Source: Rhynochetos jubatus
Lineage: Eukaryota > Chordata > Aves > Eurypygiformes > Rhynochetidae
DNA: 64,000 nucleotides
NCBI GenBank assembly: GCA_027574665.1
Contig: CM050672.1
Span: 11,082,001-11,146,000 of the forward strand
Reading direction: 5' to 3'
The notes under the pieces are model-generated. The model did no database searches. It was not told the DNA's origin and saw only the letters and a list, made by a program, of their open reading frames with translations. The position numbers and the translations under genes were made by a program. Of the stretch, positions 1-11,941 are shown one piece after another (position 1 is the stretch's first letter; the number at the start of each line of letters is the position of its first letter).

Positions 1-394
1 CTATCCCGTGCTCTTCATATTCTCCTGGAGGTGGGCTGGATTTTGGCTGCCTTTCTGGGCTGGAGCTTCTCATGGTTTGAGGCCTGGCTTGCTCCACCCC
101 CTGCTCTTCATATTCTTCCAGAGTTGGGCTGGATTTTTGCTGTAATTTGAGCGTGAGCTTCTCGTGGTTTGAGGCCTGGCTTGCTCCACCCCCTGCTCTT
201 GAGATTCTCCCTGAGGTGGGCTGCATTTTGGCTGCCTTTTGGGCTGGAGCTTCTCGTGGTTTGAGGCCTGGCTTGCTCCACCCCCTGCTCTTGAGATTCT
301 CCCAGATGTGGGCTGGATTTTGGCTGCCTTTTGGGCTGGAGCTTCTCGTGGTTTGAGGCCTGCCTTGCTCCACCCCCTGCTCTTGAGATTCTCC
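1..394 (-). repeat. Inverted arm of the array (about four units, minus orientation)
   Basis: Here the unit reads on the minus strand. The reverse-complement landmark CCTGG/CCTGC recurs at 83, 175, 267 and 359, exactly 92 bp apart. The copies are among the most diverged in the window: the first two have CATATTC where later ones have GAGATTC, and the 121-170 copy carries extra changes in its central part. The array continues leftward out of the window, so the length of the inverted arm is unknown. It could be a short inverted patch or the edge of a long minus-strand array. Confidence 0.95.
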
Positions 395-457
395 AAATCC
401 AAAATCCAGCTAACATGCGGGAGAATCTCAAGAGCAGGGGGTGGAGCAAGGCAGGCC
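357..457. repeat. Head-to-head junction, palindrome with 25-nt spacer
   Basis: Bases 357-394 are the exact reverse complement of 420-457, giving 38 paired bases. The spacer is 395-419. Similarity between the arms continues outward at satellite-level identity over the whole 1-394 arm. The first outer mismatch is GGCCTC in the left arm against GGCCCC in the right. The forward orientation is already recognisable from about 399 (CCAAAATCCAG), so the breakpoint itself lies in 395-398. The point of flip sits beside the unit's own small dyad GAGAnTCTC. Such a structure could form a hairpin or cruciform. It can arise by inverted duplication or by inversion within the array. Confidence 0.93.
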
Positions 458-723
458 CCAAACCACGAGAAGCTCCAGCCAAAATACAGCCAAAATGCAG
501 CCCACATCCGGGAGAAACTCAAGAGCAGGGGGTGGAACAAGCCAGGCCCCAAACCACGAGAAGCTAAAGCCAAAATACAGCCAAAATGCAGCCCACATCC
601 GGGAGAAACTCAAGAGCAGGGGGTGGAACAAGCCAGGCCCCAAACCACGAGAAGCTCCAGCCAAAATACAGCCAAAATGCAGCCCACAACCGGGAGAATA
701 TCAAGAGCAGGGGGTGGAGCAAG
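451..723 (+). repeat. Three consecutive 91-bp units next to the inversion
   Basis: Unit starts fall at 451, 542, 633 and 724, so the first three complete forward units are 91 bp long. The 92-bp period starts with the unit at 724 (next start 816). The missing base is in the segment before the second conserved block: these units read CCAGCCAAAATACAGCC there instead of the usual CCC-run form. They also share GGCCCC in place of AGGCCT's usual context and GAGAAACTC in two of three copies. They therefore form their own small subfamily tied to the junction. Confidence 0.9.
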
Positions 724-2349
724 ACAGGCCTCAAACCACGAGAAGCTCCAGCCCAAAAGGCAGCCAAAATCCAGCCCACATCCGGGAGAATCTCAAGAGC
801 ATGGGGTGGAGCAAGCCAGGCCTCAAACCACGAGAAGCTCCAGCCCAAAACGCAGCCAAAATGCAGCCCACATCCGGGAGAATCTCAAGAGCAGGGGGTG
901 GAGCAAGCCAGGCCTCAAACCACGAGAAGCTCCAGCCCAAAAGGCAGCCAAAATGCAGCCCTCATTCGGGAGAATCTCAAGAGCAGGGGGTGAAGGAAGC
1001 CAGGCCTCAAACCACGAGAAGCTCCAGCCCAAAAGGCAGCCAAAATGCAGCCCACATCCGGGAGAATCTCAAGAGCAGGGCGTGGAGCAAGCCAGGCCTC
1101 AAACCACGAGAAGCTCCAGCCCAAAAGGCAGCCAAAATGCAGCCCACATCCGGGAGAATATCAAGAGCAGGGGGTGGAACAAGGCAGGCCTCAAACCACG
1201 AGAATCTCCAGCCCAAAATTCAGCCGAAATCCAGTGCACATCTGGGAGAATATTATGAGCAGGGGGTGGAGCAAGCCAGGCCTCAAACCACGAGAAGCTC
1301 CAGCCCAAAAGGCAGCTAAACTCCAGCCCACATCCGGGAGAATTTCAAGAGCAGGGGATGGAGCAAGGCAGGCCTCAAACCATGAGAATTTCCAGCCCAA
1401 GTGTTAGCCAAAATCCAGCCCACCTGCAGGAGAATATCAAGAGCTGGGGTTGGAGCAATGCAGGCCTCAAACAACGAGAAGCTCCAGCCCAAACGGTAGC
1501 CAAAATCCAGCCCACATCCGGGAGAATATCATGGGCAGGGAGCGGAGGAAACCAGGCCTCAAACCACGAGAAGCTCCAGCCCAATAAGCAGCCAAAATCC
1601 AGCCCACACCCGGGAGAATCTCAAGAGCAGGGGGTGGAGCAAGCCAGGCCTCAAACCACGAGAAGCTCCAGCCCAAAAGGCAGCCAAAATGCAGCCCAAA
1701 TCCGGGAGAATCTCAAGAGCAGGGGGTGGAGCAAGCCAGGCCTCAAACCACGAGAAGCTCCAGCCCAAAAGGCAGCCAAACTCCAGCCAACATCCGGGAG
1801 AATCTCAAGAGCAGGAGGTGGAGCAAATCAGGCCTCAAACCACGAGAAGCTCCAGTCCAAAAGGCAGCCAAAATGCAGCCCACAACTGGGAGAATATCAA
1901 GAGCAGGGGTTGGAGCAATCCAGGCCTCAAACCACGAGAAGCTCCAGCCCAAAAGGCAGCCAAAATACAGCCCACCTGCAGGAGAATATCAAGAGCTGGG
2001 GTTGGAGCAATGCAGGCCTAAAACCATGAGAAGCTCCAGCCCAAATGCAGCCAAAATGCAGCCCACATCCGTGAGAATCTCAAGAGCAGGGGGTGGAGCA
2101 AGCTAGGCCTCAAACCACGAGAAGCTCCAACCCGAAATGCAGCCAAACTCCAGCCCATATCCAGGAGTATATCAAGAGCAGGGGGTGGAGAAAGCCAGGC
2201 CCCAAACCACGAGAAGTTCCAGCCGAAATGGCAGCAAAAATGCAGCCCATATCCGGGAGAATCTCAAGAGCAGGAGGTGGAGCAAGTCAGGCCTCAAACC
2301 ACGAGAAGCTCCAGTCCAAAATGCAGCCAAAATGCAGCCCACATCCGGG

Positions 2350-2898
2350 AGAATATCAAGAGCTGGGGGTGGAGCAAGCCAGGCCTCAAACCACGAGAAG
2401 CTCCAGCCCAAAAGGGAGCCAAAATGCAGCCCACCTCCGGGAGAATCTCAAGAGCAAGGGGTGGAGCAAGCCAGGCCTCAAACCACGAGAAGCTCCAGCC
2501 CAAAAGGTAGCCAAAATCCTACCCACATCCGGGAGAATATCATGGGCAGGGAGCAGAGGAAACCAGGCCTCAAACCACGAGAAGCTCCAGCCCAAAAGGC
2601 AGCCAAAATCCAGCCCATATAAGGGAGAATCTCAAGAGCAGGGGGTGGAGCAAGCCAGGCCTCAAACCACGAGAAGCTCCAGCCCAAAAGGCAGCGAAAA
2701 TGCAGCCCACATCCGGGAGAATAGCAAGAGCAGGTTGTGGAGCAAGCCAGGCCTCAAACCATGAGAAACTCCAGCCCAAAAGGCAGCCAAAATGCAGCCC
2801 ACATCCGGGAGAATCTCAAGAGCAGGGGGTGGAGCAAGCCAGGCCTCAAACCGCGAAAAGCTCCAGCCCAAAAGGCAGCCAAAATGCAGCCCACATCC
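2350..2898 (+). repeat. Six-unit block, copy 1 (paired with 3,913-4,461)
   Basis: This block matches 3,913-4,461 at an offset of 1,563 bp, which is 17 units minus one base. The missing base is the deletion near 3.59 kb. Shared rare states include GAGCAAGGGG, CCTACCCACATCC and GAATATCATGGGCAGG followed by a CATATAAGGG unit. Several substitutions separate the copies, so this is an older duplication than those of the right-hand domain. Boundaries were set by eye where the rare states stop agreeing. Confidence 0.75.
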
Positions 2899-3912
2899 AG
2901 GAGAATATCAAGAGCAGAGGTTGGAGGAAGGCAGGCCTCAAACCACGAGAAGCTCCAGCCCAAAAGGCAGCCAAAATGCAGCCCACATCCGGGAGAATCT
3001 CAAGAGCAGGGGGTGGAGCAAGCCAGGCCTCAAAGCATGAGAATCTCCAGCCCAAAAGGCAGCCAAAATGCAGCCCACATCCGGGAGAATATCAAGAGCA
3101 GGGGTTGGAGAAATCCAGGCCTCAAACCACGAGAAGCTACAGCCCAAAAGGCAGCCAAAATGCAGCCCACATCCAGGAGAATCTCAAGAGCAGGGGGTGG
3201 AGCAAGCCAGGCCTCAAACCACGAGAAGCTCCAGCCGAAAAGGCAGCCAAAATCCAGCCCACATCTGGGAGAATCTCAAGAGCAGGGGGTGGAGCAAGCC
3301 AGGCCTCAAACCACGAGAAGCTCCAGCCCAAAATGCAGCCAAAATGCAGCCCACCTCCGGGAGAATATCAAGGGCAGAAAGTGAAGCAAGCCAGGCCTTA
3401 AACCACAAGAAGCTCCAGCCCAAAAGGCAGCCATAATCCAGCACACATCTGGGAGAATATCAAGAGAAGTTGGTGGAGCAAGCCAGGCCTCAAACCACGA
3501 GAAGCTCCAGCCCAAAAGGCAGCCAAAATCCAGCCCACATCTGGGAGAATCTCAAGAGCAGGGGCTGGAGCAAGCCAGGCCTCAAACCACGAGACCTCCA
3601 ACCCAAAAGGCAGCCAAAATCCAGCACACATCCGGGAGAGTATCAAGAGCAGGGGTTGGAGCAAGGCAGGCCTCAAACCACAGGAAGCTCCAGTTCAAAA
3701 GGCAGCCAAAATGCCGCCCACATCCGGGAGAATATCAAGAGCAGTGCTTGGAGGAAGGCAGGCCTCAAACCACGAGAAGCTCCAGTCCAAAATGCAGCCA
3801 AAATCCAGGGCACATCTGGGAGAATATTATGAGCAAGGGGTGGAGCAAGTCAGGCCTCAAACCACGAGAAGCTCCAGCCCAAAAGGCAGCCAAAATCCAG
3901 CCCATATAAGGG

Positions 3913-4461
3913 AGAATATCAAGAGCTGGGGGTGGAGCAAGCCAGGCCTCAAACCACGAGAAGCTCCAGCCCAAAATGCAGCCAAAATGCAGCCCACCTC
4001 CGGGAGAATCTCAAGAGCAAGGGGTGGAGCAAGCCAGGCCTCAAACCACGAGAAGCTCCAGCCCAAAAGGTAGCCAAAATCCTACCCACATCCGGGAGAA
4101 TATCATGGGCAGGGAGCGGAGGAAACCAGGCCTCAAACCACGAGAAGCTCCAGCCCAAAAGGCAGCCAAAATCCAGCCCATATAAGGGAGAATCTCAAGA
4201 GCAGGGGGTGGAGCAAGCCAGGCCTCAAACCACGAGAATCTCCAGCCCAAATGGCAGCGAAAATGCAGCCCACATCCGGGAGAATAGCAACAGCAGGTTG
4301 TGGAGCAAGCCAGGCCTCAAACCATGAGAAACTCCAGCCCAAAAGGCAGCCAAAATGCAGCCCACATCCGGGAGAATCTCAAGAGCAGGGGGTGGAGCAA
4401 GCCAGGCCTCAAACCGCGAAAAGCTCCAGCCCAAAAGGCAGCCAAAATGCAGCCCACATCC
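3913..4461 (+). repeat. Six-unit block, copy 2 (paired with 2,350-2,898)
   Basis: Second copy of the six-unit block, with the same order of rare unit types. Differences from copy 1 include AAATGCAG against AAAGGGAG in the first unit and GAGCGGAGG against GAGCAGAGG in the GGGCAGG unit. After about 4,461 the two sequences part: this copy continues into GGGGTTGGAGAAATCC, the other into GAGGTTGGAGGAAGG. Confidence 0.75.
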
Positions 4462-7400
4462 GGGAGAATATCAAGAGCAGGGGTTGGAGAAATCCAGGCC
4501 TCAAACCACGAGAAGCTACAGCCCAAAAGGCAGCCAAAATGCAGCCCACATCCGGGAGAATCTCAAGAGCAGGGCGTGGAGCAAGCCAGGCCTCAAACCA
4601 CGAGAAGCTCCAGCCCAAAAGGCAGCCAAAATGCAGCCCACATCCGGGAGAATCTCAAGAGCAGGAGGTGGAGCAAGTCAGGCCTCAAACCTCGAGAAGC
4701 TCCAGTCCAAAAGGCAGCCAAAATGCAGGCCACATCCGGGAGAATATAAAGAGCAGAGGTTGGAGCAATCCAGGCCTCAAACCACGAGAATCTCCAGCCC
4801 AAAGGCAGCCAAAATCCAGCACATATAAGGGAGAATCTCAAGAGCAGGGGGTGGAGCAAGCCAGGCCTCAAACCACGAGAAGCTCCAGCCAAAACGACAG
4901 CGAAAATGCAGCCCACATCCGGGAGAATAGCAAGAGCAGGGTGTGGAGCAAGCCAGGCCTCAAACCATGAGAAACTCCAGTCCAAAAGGCAGCCAAAATG
5001 CAGCCCACATCTGGGAGAATCTCAAGAGCAGGGGGTGGAGCAAGCCAGGCCTCAAACCACGAGAAGCTCCAGCCCAAAAGGCAGCCAAAATCCAGCACAC
5101 ATCCGGGAGAATATCAAGAGCAGGGGGTGGAGCAAGGCAGGCCTCAAACCACAGGAAGCTCCAGTTCAAAAGGCAGCCAAAATGCCGCCCACATCCGGGA
5201 GAATATCAAGAGCAGTGCTTGGAGGAAGGCAGGCCTCAAACCACGAGAAGCTCCAGCCCAAAATGCAGCCAAAATCCAGGGCACATCTGGGAGAATATTA
5301 TGAGCAAGGGGTGGAGCAAGTCAGGCCTCAAACCACGAGAAGCTCTGTGCCCAAAATGCAGTTAAACTCCAGCCCACATCCGGGAGAATTTCAAGAGCAG
5401 GGGATGGAGCAAGGCAGGCCTCAAACCACGAGAAGCTCCAGCCCAAAAGGCAGCCAAAATGCAGCCCACATCCGGGAGAATCTCAAGAGCAGGGGTTGGA
5501 GCAAGCCAGGCCTCAAACCACGAGAAGCTCCAGCCCAAAAGGCAGCCAAAATGCAGCCCATATCCGGGAGAATCTCAAGAGCAGGGGGTGGAGCAAGCCA
5601 GGCCTCAAACCATGAGAATTTCCAGCCCAAGTGTCAGCCAAAATCCAGCCCACCTGCAGGAGAATATCAAGAGCTGGGGTTGGAGCAATGCAGGCCTCAA
5701 ACCACGAGAAGCTCCAGCCCAAACGGTAGCCAAAATCCAGCCCACATCCGGGAGAATATCATGGGCAGGGAGCGGAGGAAACCAGGCCTCAAACCACGAG
5801 AAGCTCCAGTCCAAAATGCAGCCAAAATCCAGGGCACATCTGGGAGAATATTATGAGCAAGGGGTGGAGCAAGTCAGGCCTCAAACCACGAGAAGCTCCA
5901 TGCCCAAAATGCAGTTAAACTCCAGCCCACATCCGGGAGAATTTCAAGAGCAGGGGATGGAGCAAGGCAGGCATCAAACCACGAGAAGCTCCAGCCCAAA
6001 AGGCAGCCAAAATGCAGCCCACATCCGGGAGAATCTCAAGAGCAGGGGGTGGAGCAAGCCAGGCCTCAAACCACGAGAAGCTCCAGCCCAAAAGGCAGCC
6101 AAAATGCAGCCCACCTCCGGGAGAATCTCAGGAGCAGGGGGTGGAGCAAGCCAGGCCTCAAACCACGAGAAGCTCCAGCCCAAAATGCAGACAAAATGCA
6201 GCCCACATCCAGGAGAATCTCAAGAGCAGGGGGTGGAGCAAGCCAGGCCTCAAAGCATGAGAAGCTCCAGCCCAAAATGCAGCCAAAATGCAGCCCACAT
6301 CCAGGAGAATATCAAGAGCAGAGGTTGGAGGAAGGCAGGCCTCAAACCACGAGAATCTCCAGCCCAAAAGGCAGCCAAACTCCAGCCAACATCCGGGAGA
6401 ATCTCAAGAGCAGGAGGTGGAGCAAGTCAGGCCTCAAACCACGAGAAGCTCCAGTCCAAAAGGCAGCCAAAATGCAGCCCACCTCTGGGAGAATATCAAG
6501 AGCAGGGGTTGGAGTAATCCAGGCCTCAAACCACGAGAAGCTCCAGCCCAAAAGGCAGCCAAAATCCAGCCCATATAAGGGAGAATATCAAGAGCAGGGG
6601 GTGGAGCAAGCCAGGCCTCAAACCACGAGAAGCTCCAGCCCAAAAGGCAGCCAAAATGCAGCCCACATCCGGGATAATCTCAAGAGCAGGGGGTGGAGCA
6701 AGCCAGGCATCAAACCATGAGAAGCTCCAGCCCAAAAGGCAGCCAAACTCCAGCCAACATCCGGGAGAATATCAAGAGCAGGAGGTGGAGCAAGTCAGGC
6801 CTCAAACCACGAGAAGCTCCAGCCCAAAAGGCAGCCAAAATCCAGCCCATATAAGGGAGAATATCAAGAGCAGGTGTTGGAGCAAGGCAGCCTCAAACCA
6901 CAAGAAGCTCCAGCCCAAAAGGCAGCCAAAATCCAGCCCACCTGCAGGAGAATATCAAGAGCTGGGGTTGGAGCAAGCCAGGCCTCAAACCACGACAAGC
7001 TCCAGCCCAAAAGGCAGCCAAAATCCAGCCCACATCCGGGAGAATCTCAAGAGCAGGGGATGGAGCAAGGCAGGGTTCAAACCACGAGAAGCTCCAGCCG
7101 AAATGGCAGCAAAAATGCAGATCACATCCGGGAGAATATCAATAGCAGGGCTTGGAGGAAGGCAGGCCTCAAACCACGAGAAGCTCCAGCCCAAAAATCA
7201 GCCAAAATGCAGTCCACATCTGGGAGAATATCAAGAGCAGGGTGTGGAGCAAGCCATGCCCCAAACCACGAGAAGCTCCAGCCCAAAAGGCAGCCAAAAT
7301 CCAGCCCACCTCCGGGAGAATCTCAAGAGCAGGGGGTGGAGGAAGCCAGGCCTCAAACCACGAGAAGCTCCAGCCCAAAAAGCAGCCAAAATGCAGCCAA

Positions 7401-7499
7401 CATCCGGGAGAATATCAAGAGCAGGGGGTGGAGCAAGGCAGGCCTCAAACCATGAGAAGCTCCAGCCCAAAAGGCAGCCAAAATGCAGCCCACATCTGG

Positions 7500-7984
7500 G
7501 AGAATCTCAAGAGCAGGGGGTGGAGGAAGCCAGGCCTCAAACCACGAGAAGCTCCAGCCCAAAAAGCAGCCAAAATCCATCCAACATCCGGGAGAATATC
7601 AAGAGCAGGGGGTGGAGCAAGGCAGGCCTCAAACCACGAGAAGCTCCAGCCCAAAAGGCAGCCAAAATCCAGCACACATCCGGGAGAATATCAAGAGCAG
7701 GGGGTGGAGCAAGGCAGGCCTCAAACCACAGGAAGCTCCAGTTCAAAAGGCAGCCAAAATGCAGCCCACATCCGGGAGAATCTCAAGAGCAGTGCTTGGA
7801 GGAAGGCAGGCCTCAAACCACGAGAAGCTCCAGCCCAACAGGCAGCCAAAATCCAGCCCACATCCGGGAGAATCTCAAGAGCAGGGGATGGAGCAAGGCA
7901 GGGTTCAAACCACGAGAAGCTCCAGCCGAAATGGCAGCAAAAATGCAGCCCACATCCAGGAGAATATCAAGAGCAGTGCTTGGA
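7500..7984 (+). repeat. Five-unit block, copy 1 (paired with 11,457-11,941)
   Basis: It matches 11,457-11,941 at an offset of 3,957 bp (43 units plus one base, the extra base being near 10.58 kb). Shared rare states are AAATCCATCCAACATCC, CACAGGAAGCTCCAGTTC and CAGGGTTCAAACC. A local difference at about 7,795-7,805 (GTGCTTGGAGGAAGG against GGGGGTGGAGCAAGG) looks like a short conversion tract from another unit type. Further upstream the two regions pair again at a different offset (4,141 bp, 45 units plus one), so two units were gained or lost between them. Confidence 0.72.
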
Positions 7985-10900
7985 GGAAGGCAGGCCTCAA
8001 ACCACGAGAAGCTCCAGCCCAAAAATCAGCCAAAATGCAGCAAACATCCGGGAGAATCTCAAGAGCAGGGGGTGGAGCAAGCCAGGCCTCAAACCATGAG
8101 AAGCTCCAGCCCAAAAGGCAGCCAAAATCCAGCCCACACCCGGGAGAATATCAAGAGCAGGGGGTGGAGCAAGCCAGGCCTCAAACCACGAGAAGCTCCA
8201 GCCCAAAAAGCAGCCAAAATGCAGCCCACCTCCGGGAGAATCTCAATAGCAAGGGGTGGAGCAAGCCAGGCCTCAAACCACGAGAAGCTGCAGCCCAAAA
8301 GGCAGCCAAAATGCAGCCCACATGCGGGAGAATCTCAAGAGCATTGGGTAGAGCAAGCCAGGCCTCAAACCACGAGAAGATCCAGCCGAAATATCAGCCA
8401 AAATGCAGCCCACATCTGGGAGAATCTCAAGAGCAGGGGGTGGAGCAAGCCAGGCCTCAAACCACGAGAAGCTCCAGCCCAAAAGGCAGCCAAAATGCAG
8501 CCCACATCCGGGAGAATCTCAAGAGCAGGGGGTGGAGCAAGCCAGGCCTCAAACCACGAGAAGCTCCAGCCCAAAAGGCAGCCAAAATGCAGCCCACATC
8601 CGGGAGAATCTCAAGACCAGGGGGTGGAGCAAGGCAGGCCTCAAACCATGAGAAGCTCCAGCCCAATAGGCAGCCAAAATGCAGCCCACATCCGGGAGAA
8701 TATCAAGAGCAGGGGGTGGAGCAATCCAGGCCTCAAACCACGAGAAGCTCTAGAGGAAAATCCAGCTAAACTCCAGCCCACATCCGGGAGAATATCAAGA
8801 GCAGGGGGTGGAGCAATTCAGGCCTCAAACCACAAGAACCTCCAGCCCAAAAGGCAGCCAAAATGCAGCCCACATCCGGGAGAATCTCAAGAGCAGGGGG
8901 TGGAGCAAGCCAGGCCTCAAAGCATGAGAAGCTCCAGCCCAAAAGGCAGCCAAAATGCAGCCCACATCAGGGAGAATCTCAAGAGAAGGGGGTGGAGCAA
9001 GCCAGGCCTGAAACCACGAGAATCTCCAGCACAAAGGGCAGCGAAAATCCAGCCCACATCTGGGAGAATCTCAAGAGCAGGGGGTGGAGCAAGCCAGGCC
9101 TCAAACCACGAGAAGCTCCAACCCAAGAATCAGCCAAAATCCAGCCCACATCAGGGAGAATCTCAAGAGCAGGGGGTGGAGCAAGCCAGGCCTCAAACCA
9201 CGAGAAGCTCCAGCCCAAAAGGCAGCTAAAATCCAGCGCACACCTGGGAGAATATCAAGAGCTTTTGGTGGCGAAATCCAGGCCTCAAACCGCGAGAAGG
9301 TCTAGCCCAAAATGCAGCTAAACTCCAGCCCACATCCGAGAAAATATCAAGAGCAGGGGTTGGAGCAATCCAGGCCTCAAACCACAAGAAGCTCCAGCCC
9401 AAAAGGCAGCCAAAATGCAGCCCACATCCGGGAGAATCTCAAGAGCAGGGGGTGGAGCAAGCCAGGCCTCAAACCACGAGAAGCTCCAGCCCAAATATCA
9501 GCCAAAATCCAGCCCACCTGCGGGAGAATAACAAGAGCTGGGGTTGGAGCAATGCAGGCCTCAAACCAGGAGAAGCTCCAGCCCAAAAGGCAGCCAAAAT
9601 GCAGCCCACATCTGGGAGAATCTCAAGAGCAGGGGCTGGAGCAAGCCAGGCCTCAAACCACGAGAAGCTCCAGCCGAAATTTCAGCAAAAATGCAGCCCA
9701 CATCCAGGAGAATATCAAGAGCAGGGGTTGGAGGAAGGCAGGCCTCAAACCACGAGAAGCTCCAGCCCAAAAGGCAGCTAAAATCCAGCGCAATTCTGGG
9801 AGAATATCAAGAGAAGTTGGTGGAGCAAGCCAGGCCTCAAACCACGAGAAGCTCTAGAGCAAAATGCAGCTAAACTCCAGCCCACATCCGGGAGAATATC
9901 AAGAGCAGGGGGTGGAGCAATCCAGGCCTCAAACCACGAGAAGCTCCAGCCCAAAAGGCAGCCAAAATGCAGCCCACATCCGGGAGAATCTCAAGAGCAG
10001 GGGGTGGAGCAAGCCAGGCCTCAAACCTCGAGATCCTCTAGCCCTAAAGGCAGCCAAAATGCAGCCCACATCCGGGAGAATCTCAAGAGCAGGGGGTGGA
10101 GCAAGCCAGGCCTCAAACCACGAGAAGCTCCAGCCCAAAAGGCAGCCAAAATGCAGCCCACATCCGGCAGAATCTCAAGAGCAGGGGGTGGAGCAAGCCA
10201 GGCCTCAAAGCATGAGAAGCTCCAGCCCAAAAGGCAGCCAAAATGCAGCCCACATCCGGGAGAATCTCAAGAGCAGGGGGTGGAGCAAGCCAGGCCTCAA
10301 ACCACGAGAAGCTCCAGCCCAAAAGGCAGCCAAAATGCAGCCCACATCCGGGAGAATATCAAGAGATGGGGGTGGAGCAAGCCAGGCCTCAAAGCATGAG
10401 AAGCTCCAGCCCAAAATGCAGCCAAAATACAGCTCACATCCGGGAGAATATCAAGAGCAGGGGGTGGAGCAAGCCAGGCATCAAATCACGAGAATTTCCA
10501 GCCCAAATATCAGCCAAAATCCAGCCCACCTGCGGGAGAATAGCAAGAACTGGGGTTGGAGCAATGCAGGCCTCAAACCACGAGAAGCTCTAGCCCAAAA
10601 AGGCAGCCAAAATGCAGCCCACATCTGGGAGAATATCAAGAGCAGGGGTTGGAGCAAGCCAGGCCTCAAACCATGAGAAGCTCCAGCCCAAAAGGAAGTC
10701 AAAATGCAGCCCACATCTGGGAGAATATCAAGAGCAGGGGGTGGAGCAAGCCAGGCCTCAAACCATGAATAGCTCCAGCCCAAAAGGAAGTCAAAATGCA
10801 GCCCACATCTGGGAGAATATCAAGAGCATGGGGTGGAGCAAGCCAGGCCCCAAACCACGAGAAGCTCCAGCCCAAAAGGCAGCTAAAATGCAGCCCACAT

Positions 10901-11456
10901 CTGGGAGAATATCAAGAGCTGCTGGTGGCGAAAGCCAGGCCTCAAACCACGAGAAGCTCCAGCCCAAAAAGCAGCCAAAATGCAGCCCACATCCGGGAGA
11001 ATATCAAGAGCGGAGGGTGGAGCAAGCCAGGCCTCAAACCACGAGAATCTAGAGCCCAAAGGGCATCGAAAATCCAGCCCACATCCGGGAGAATCTCAAG
11101 AGCAGGGGGTGGAGCAAGCCAGGCCTCAAACCATGAGAAGCTCCAGCCCGAAAGGCAGCCAAAATCCAGCCAACATCTGGGAGAATATCAAGAGCAGAGG
11201 TTGGAGGAAGGCAGGCCTCAAACCACGAGAAGCTCCAGCCTAAAAGGCAGCCAAAATGTAGCCCACATCCGGGAGAATCTCAAGAGCAGGGGGTGGAGCA
11301 TGCCAGGCCTCAAAGCATGAGAATCTCCACCCCAAAAATCAGCCAAAATGCAGTCCACATCTGGGAGAATATCAAGAGCAGGGGGTGGAGCCAGCCATGC
11401 CCCAAACCACGAGAAGCTCCAGCCCAAAAGGCAGCCAAAATGCAGCCCACATCCGG

Positions 11457-11941
11457 GAGAATCTCAAGAGCAGGGGGTGGAGGAAGCCAGGCCTCAAACC
11501 ACGAGAAGCTCCAGCCCAAAAAGCAGCCAAAATCCATCCAACATCCGGGAGAATATCAAGAGCAGGGGGTGGAGCAAGGCAGGCCTCAAACCACGAGAAG
11601 CTCCAGCCCAAAAGGCAGCCAAAATCCAGCACACATCCGGGAGAATATCAAGAGCAGGGGGTGGAGCAAGGCAGGCCTCAAACCACAGGAAGCTCCAGTT
11701 CAAAAGGCAGCCAAAATGCAGCCCACATCCGGGAGAATCTCAAGAGCAGGGGGTGGAGCAAGGCAGGCCTCAAACCACGAGAAGCTCCAGCCCAACAGGC
11801 AGCCAAAATCCAGCCCACATCCGGGAGAATCTCAAGAGCAGGGGATGGAGCAAGGCAGGGTTCAAACCACGAGAAGCTCCAGCCGAAATGGCAGCAAAAA
11901 TGCAGCCCACATCCAGGAGAATATCAAGAGCAGTGCTTGGA
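11457..11941 (+). repeat. Five-unit block, copy 2 (paired with 7,500-7,984)
   Basis: Second copy of the five-unit block. It leaves the match at about 11,942, where GAGCAAGCC replaces GAGGAAGGC. Just to its right, the segment near 11,960-12,170 has its own partner near 13,340-13,550 (offset 1,380 bp, 15 units), marked by GCGTACATCTGGG and AGCTGTTGGTGGCG. The right part of the older domain was thus also enlarged by block copying. Confidence 0.7.

Noticed and set aside
1-130. Possible left edge of the array, because the first units are the most diverged
   Set aside because: The unit register of 92 bp holds right up to the first bases, so no unique flank is seen. Divergence alone does not show that the edge is near.
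731-940. Regular 69-residue frames on the minus strand that start MGW and look hydrophobic like a signal peptide
   Set aside because: They recur every 92 bp through the entire array and are bounded by the two TGA triplets that each unit has on that strand. They are by-products of the repeat.
1235-1265. Possible regulatory element in the GAATATTATGAGC units (near 1.25, 3.83, 5.29 and 5.85 kb)
   Set aside because: These are point variants of GAATATCAAGAGC that spread with block duplication in the older domain. There is no independent sign of a regulatory site.
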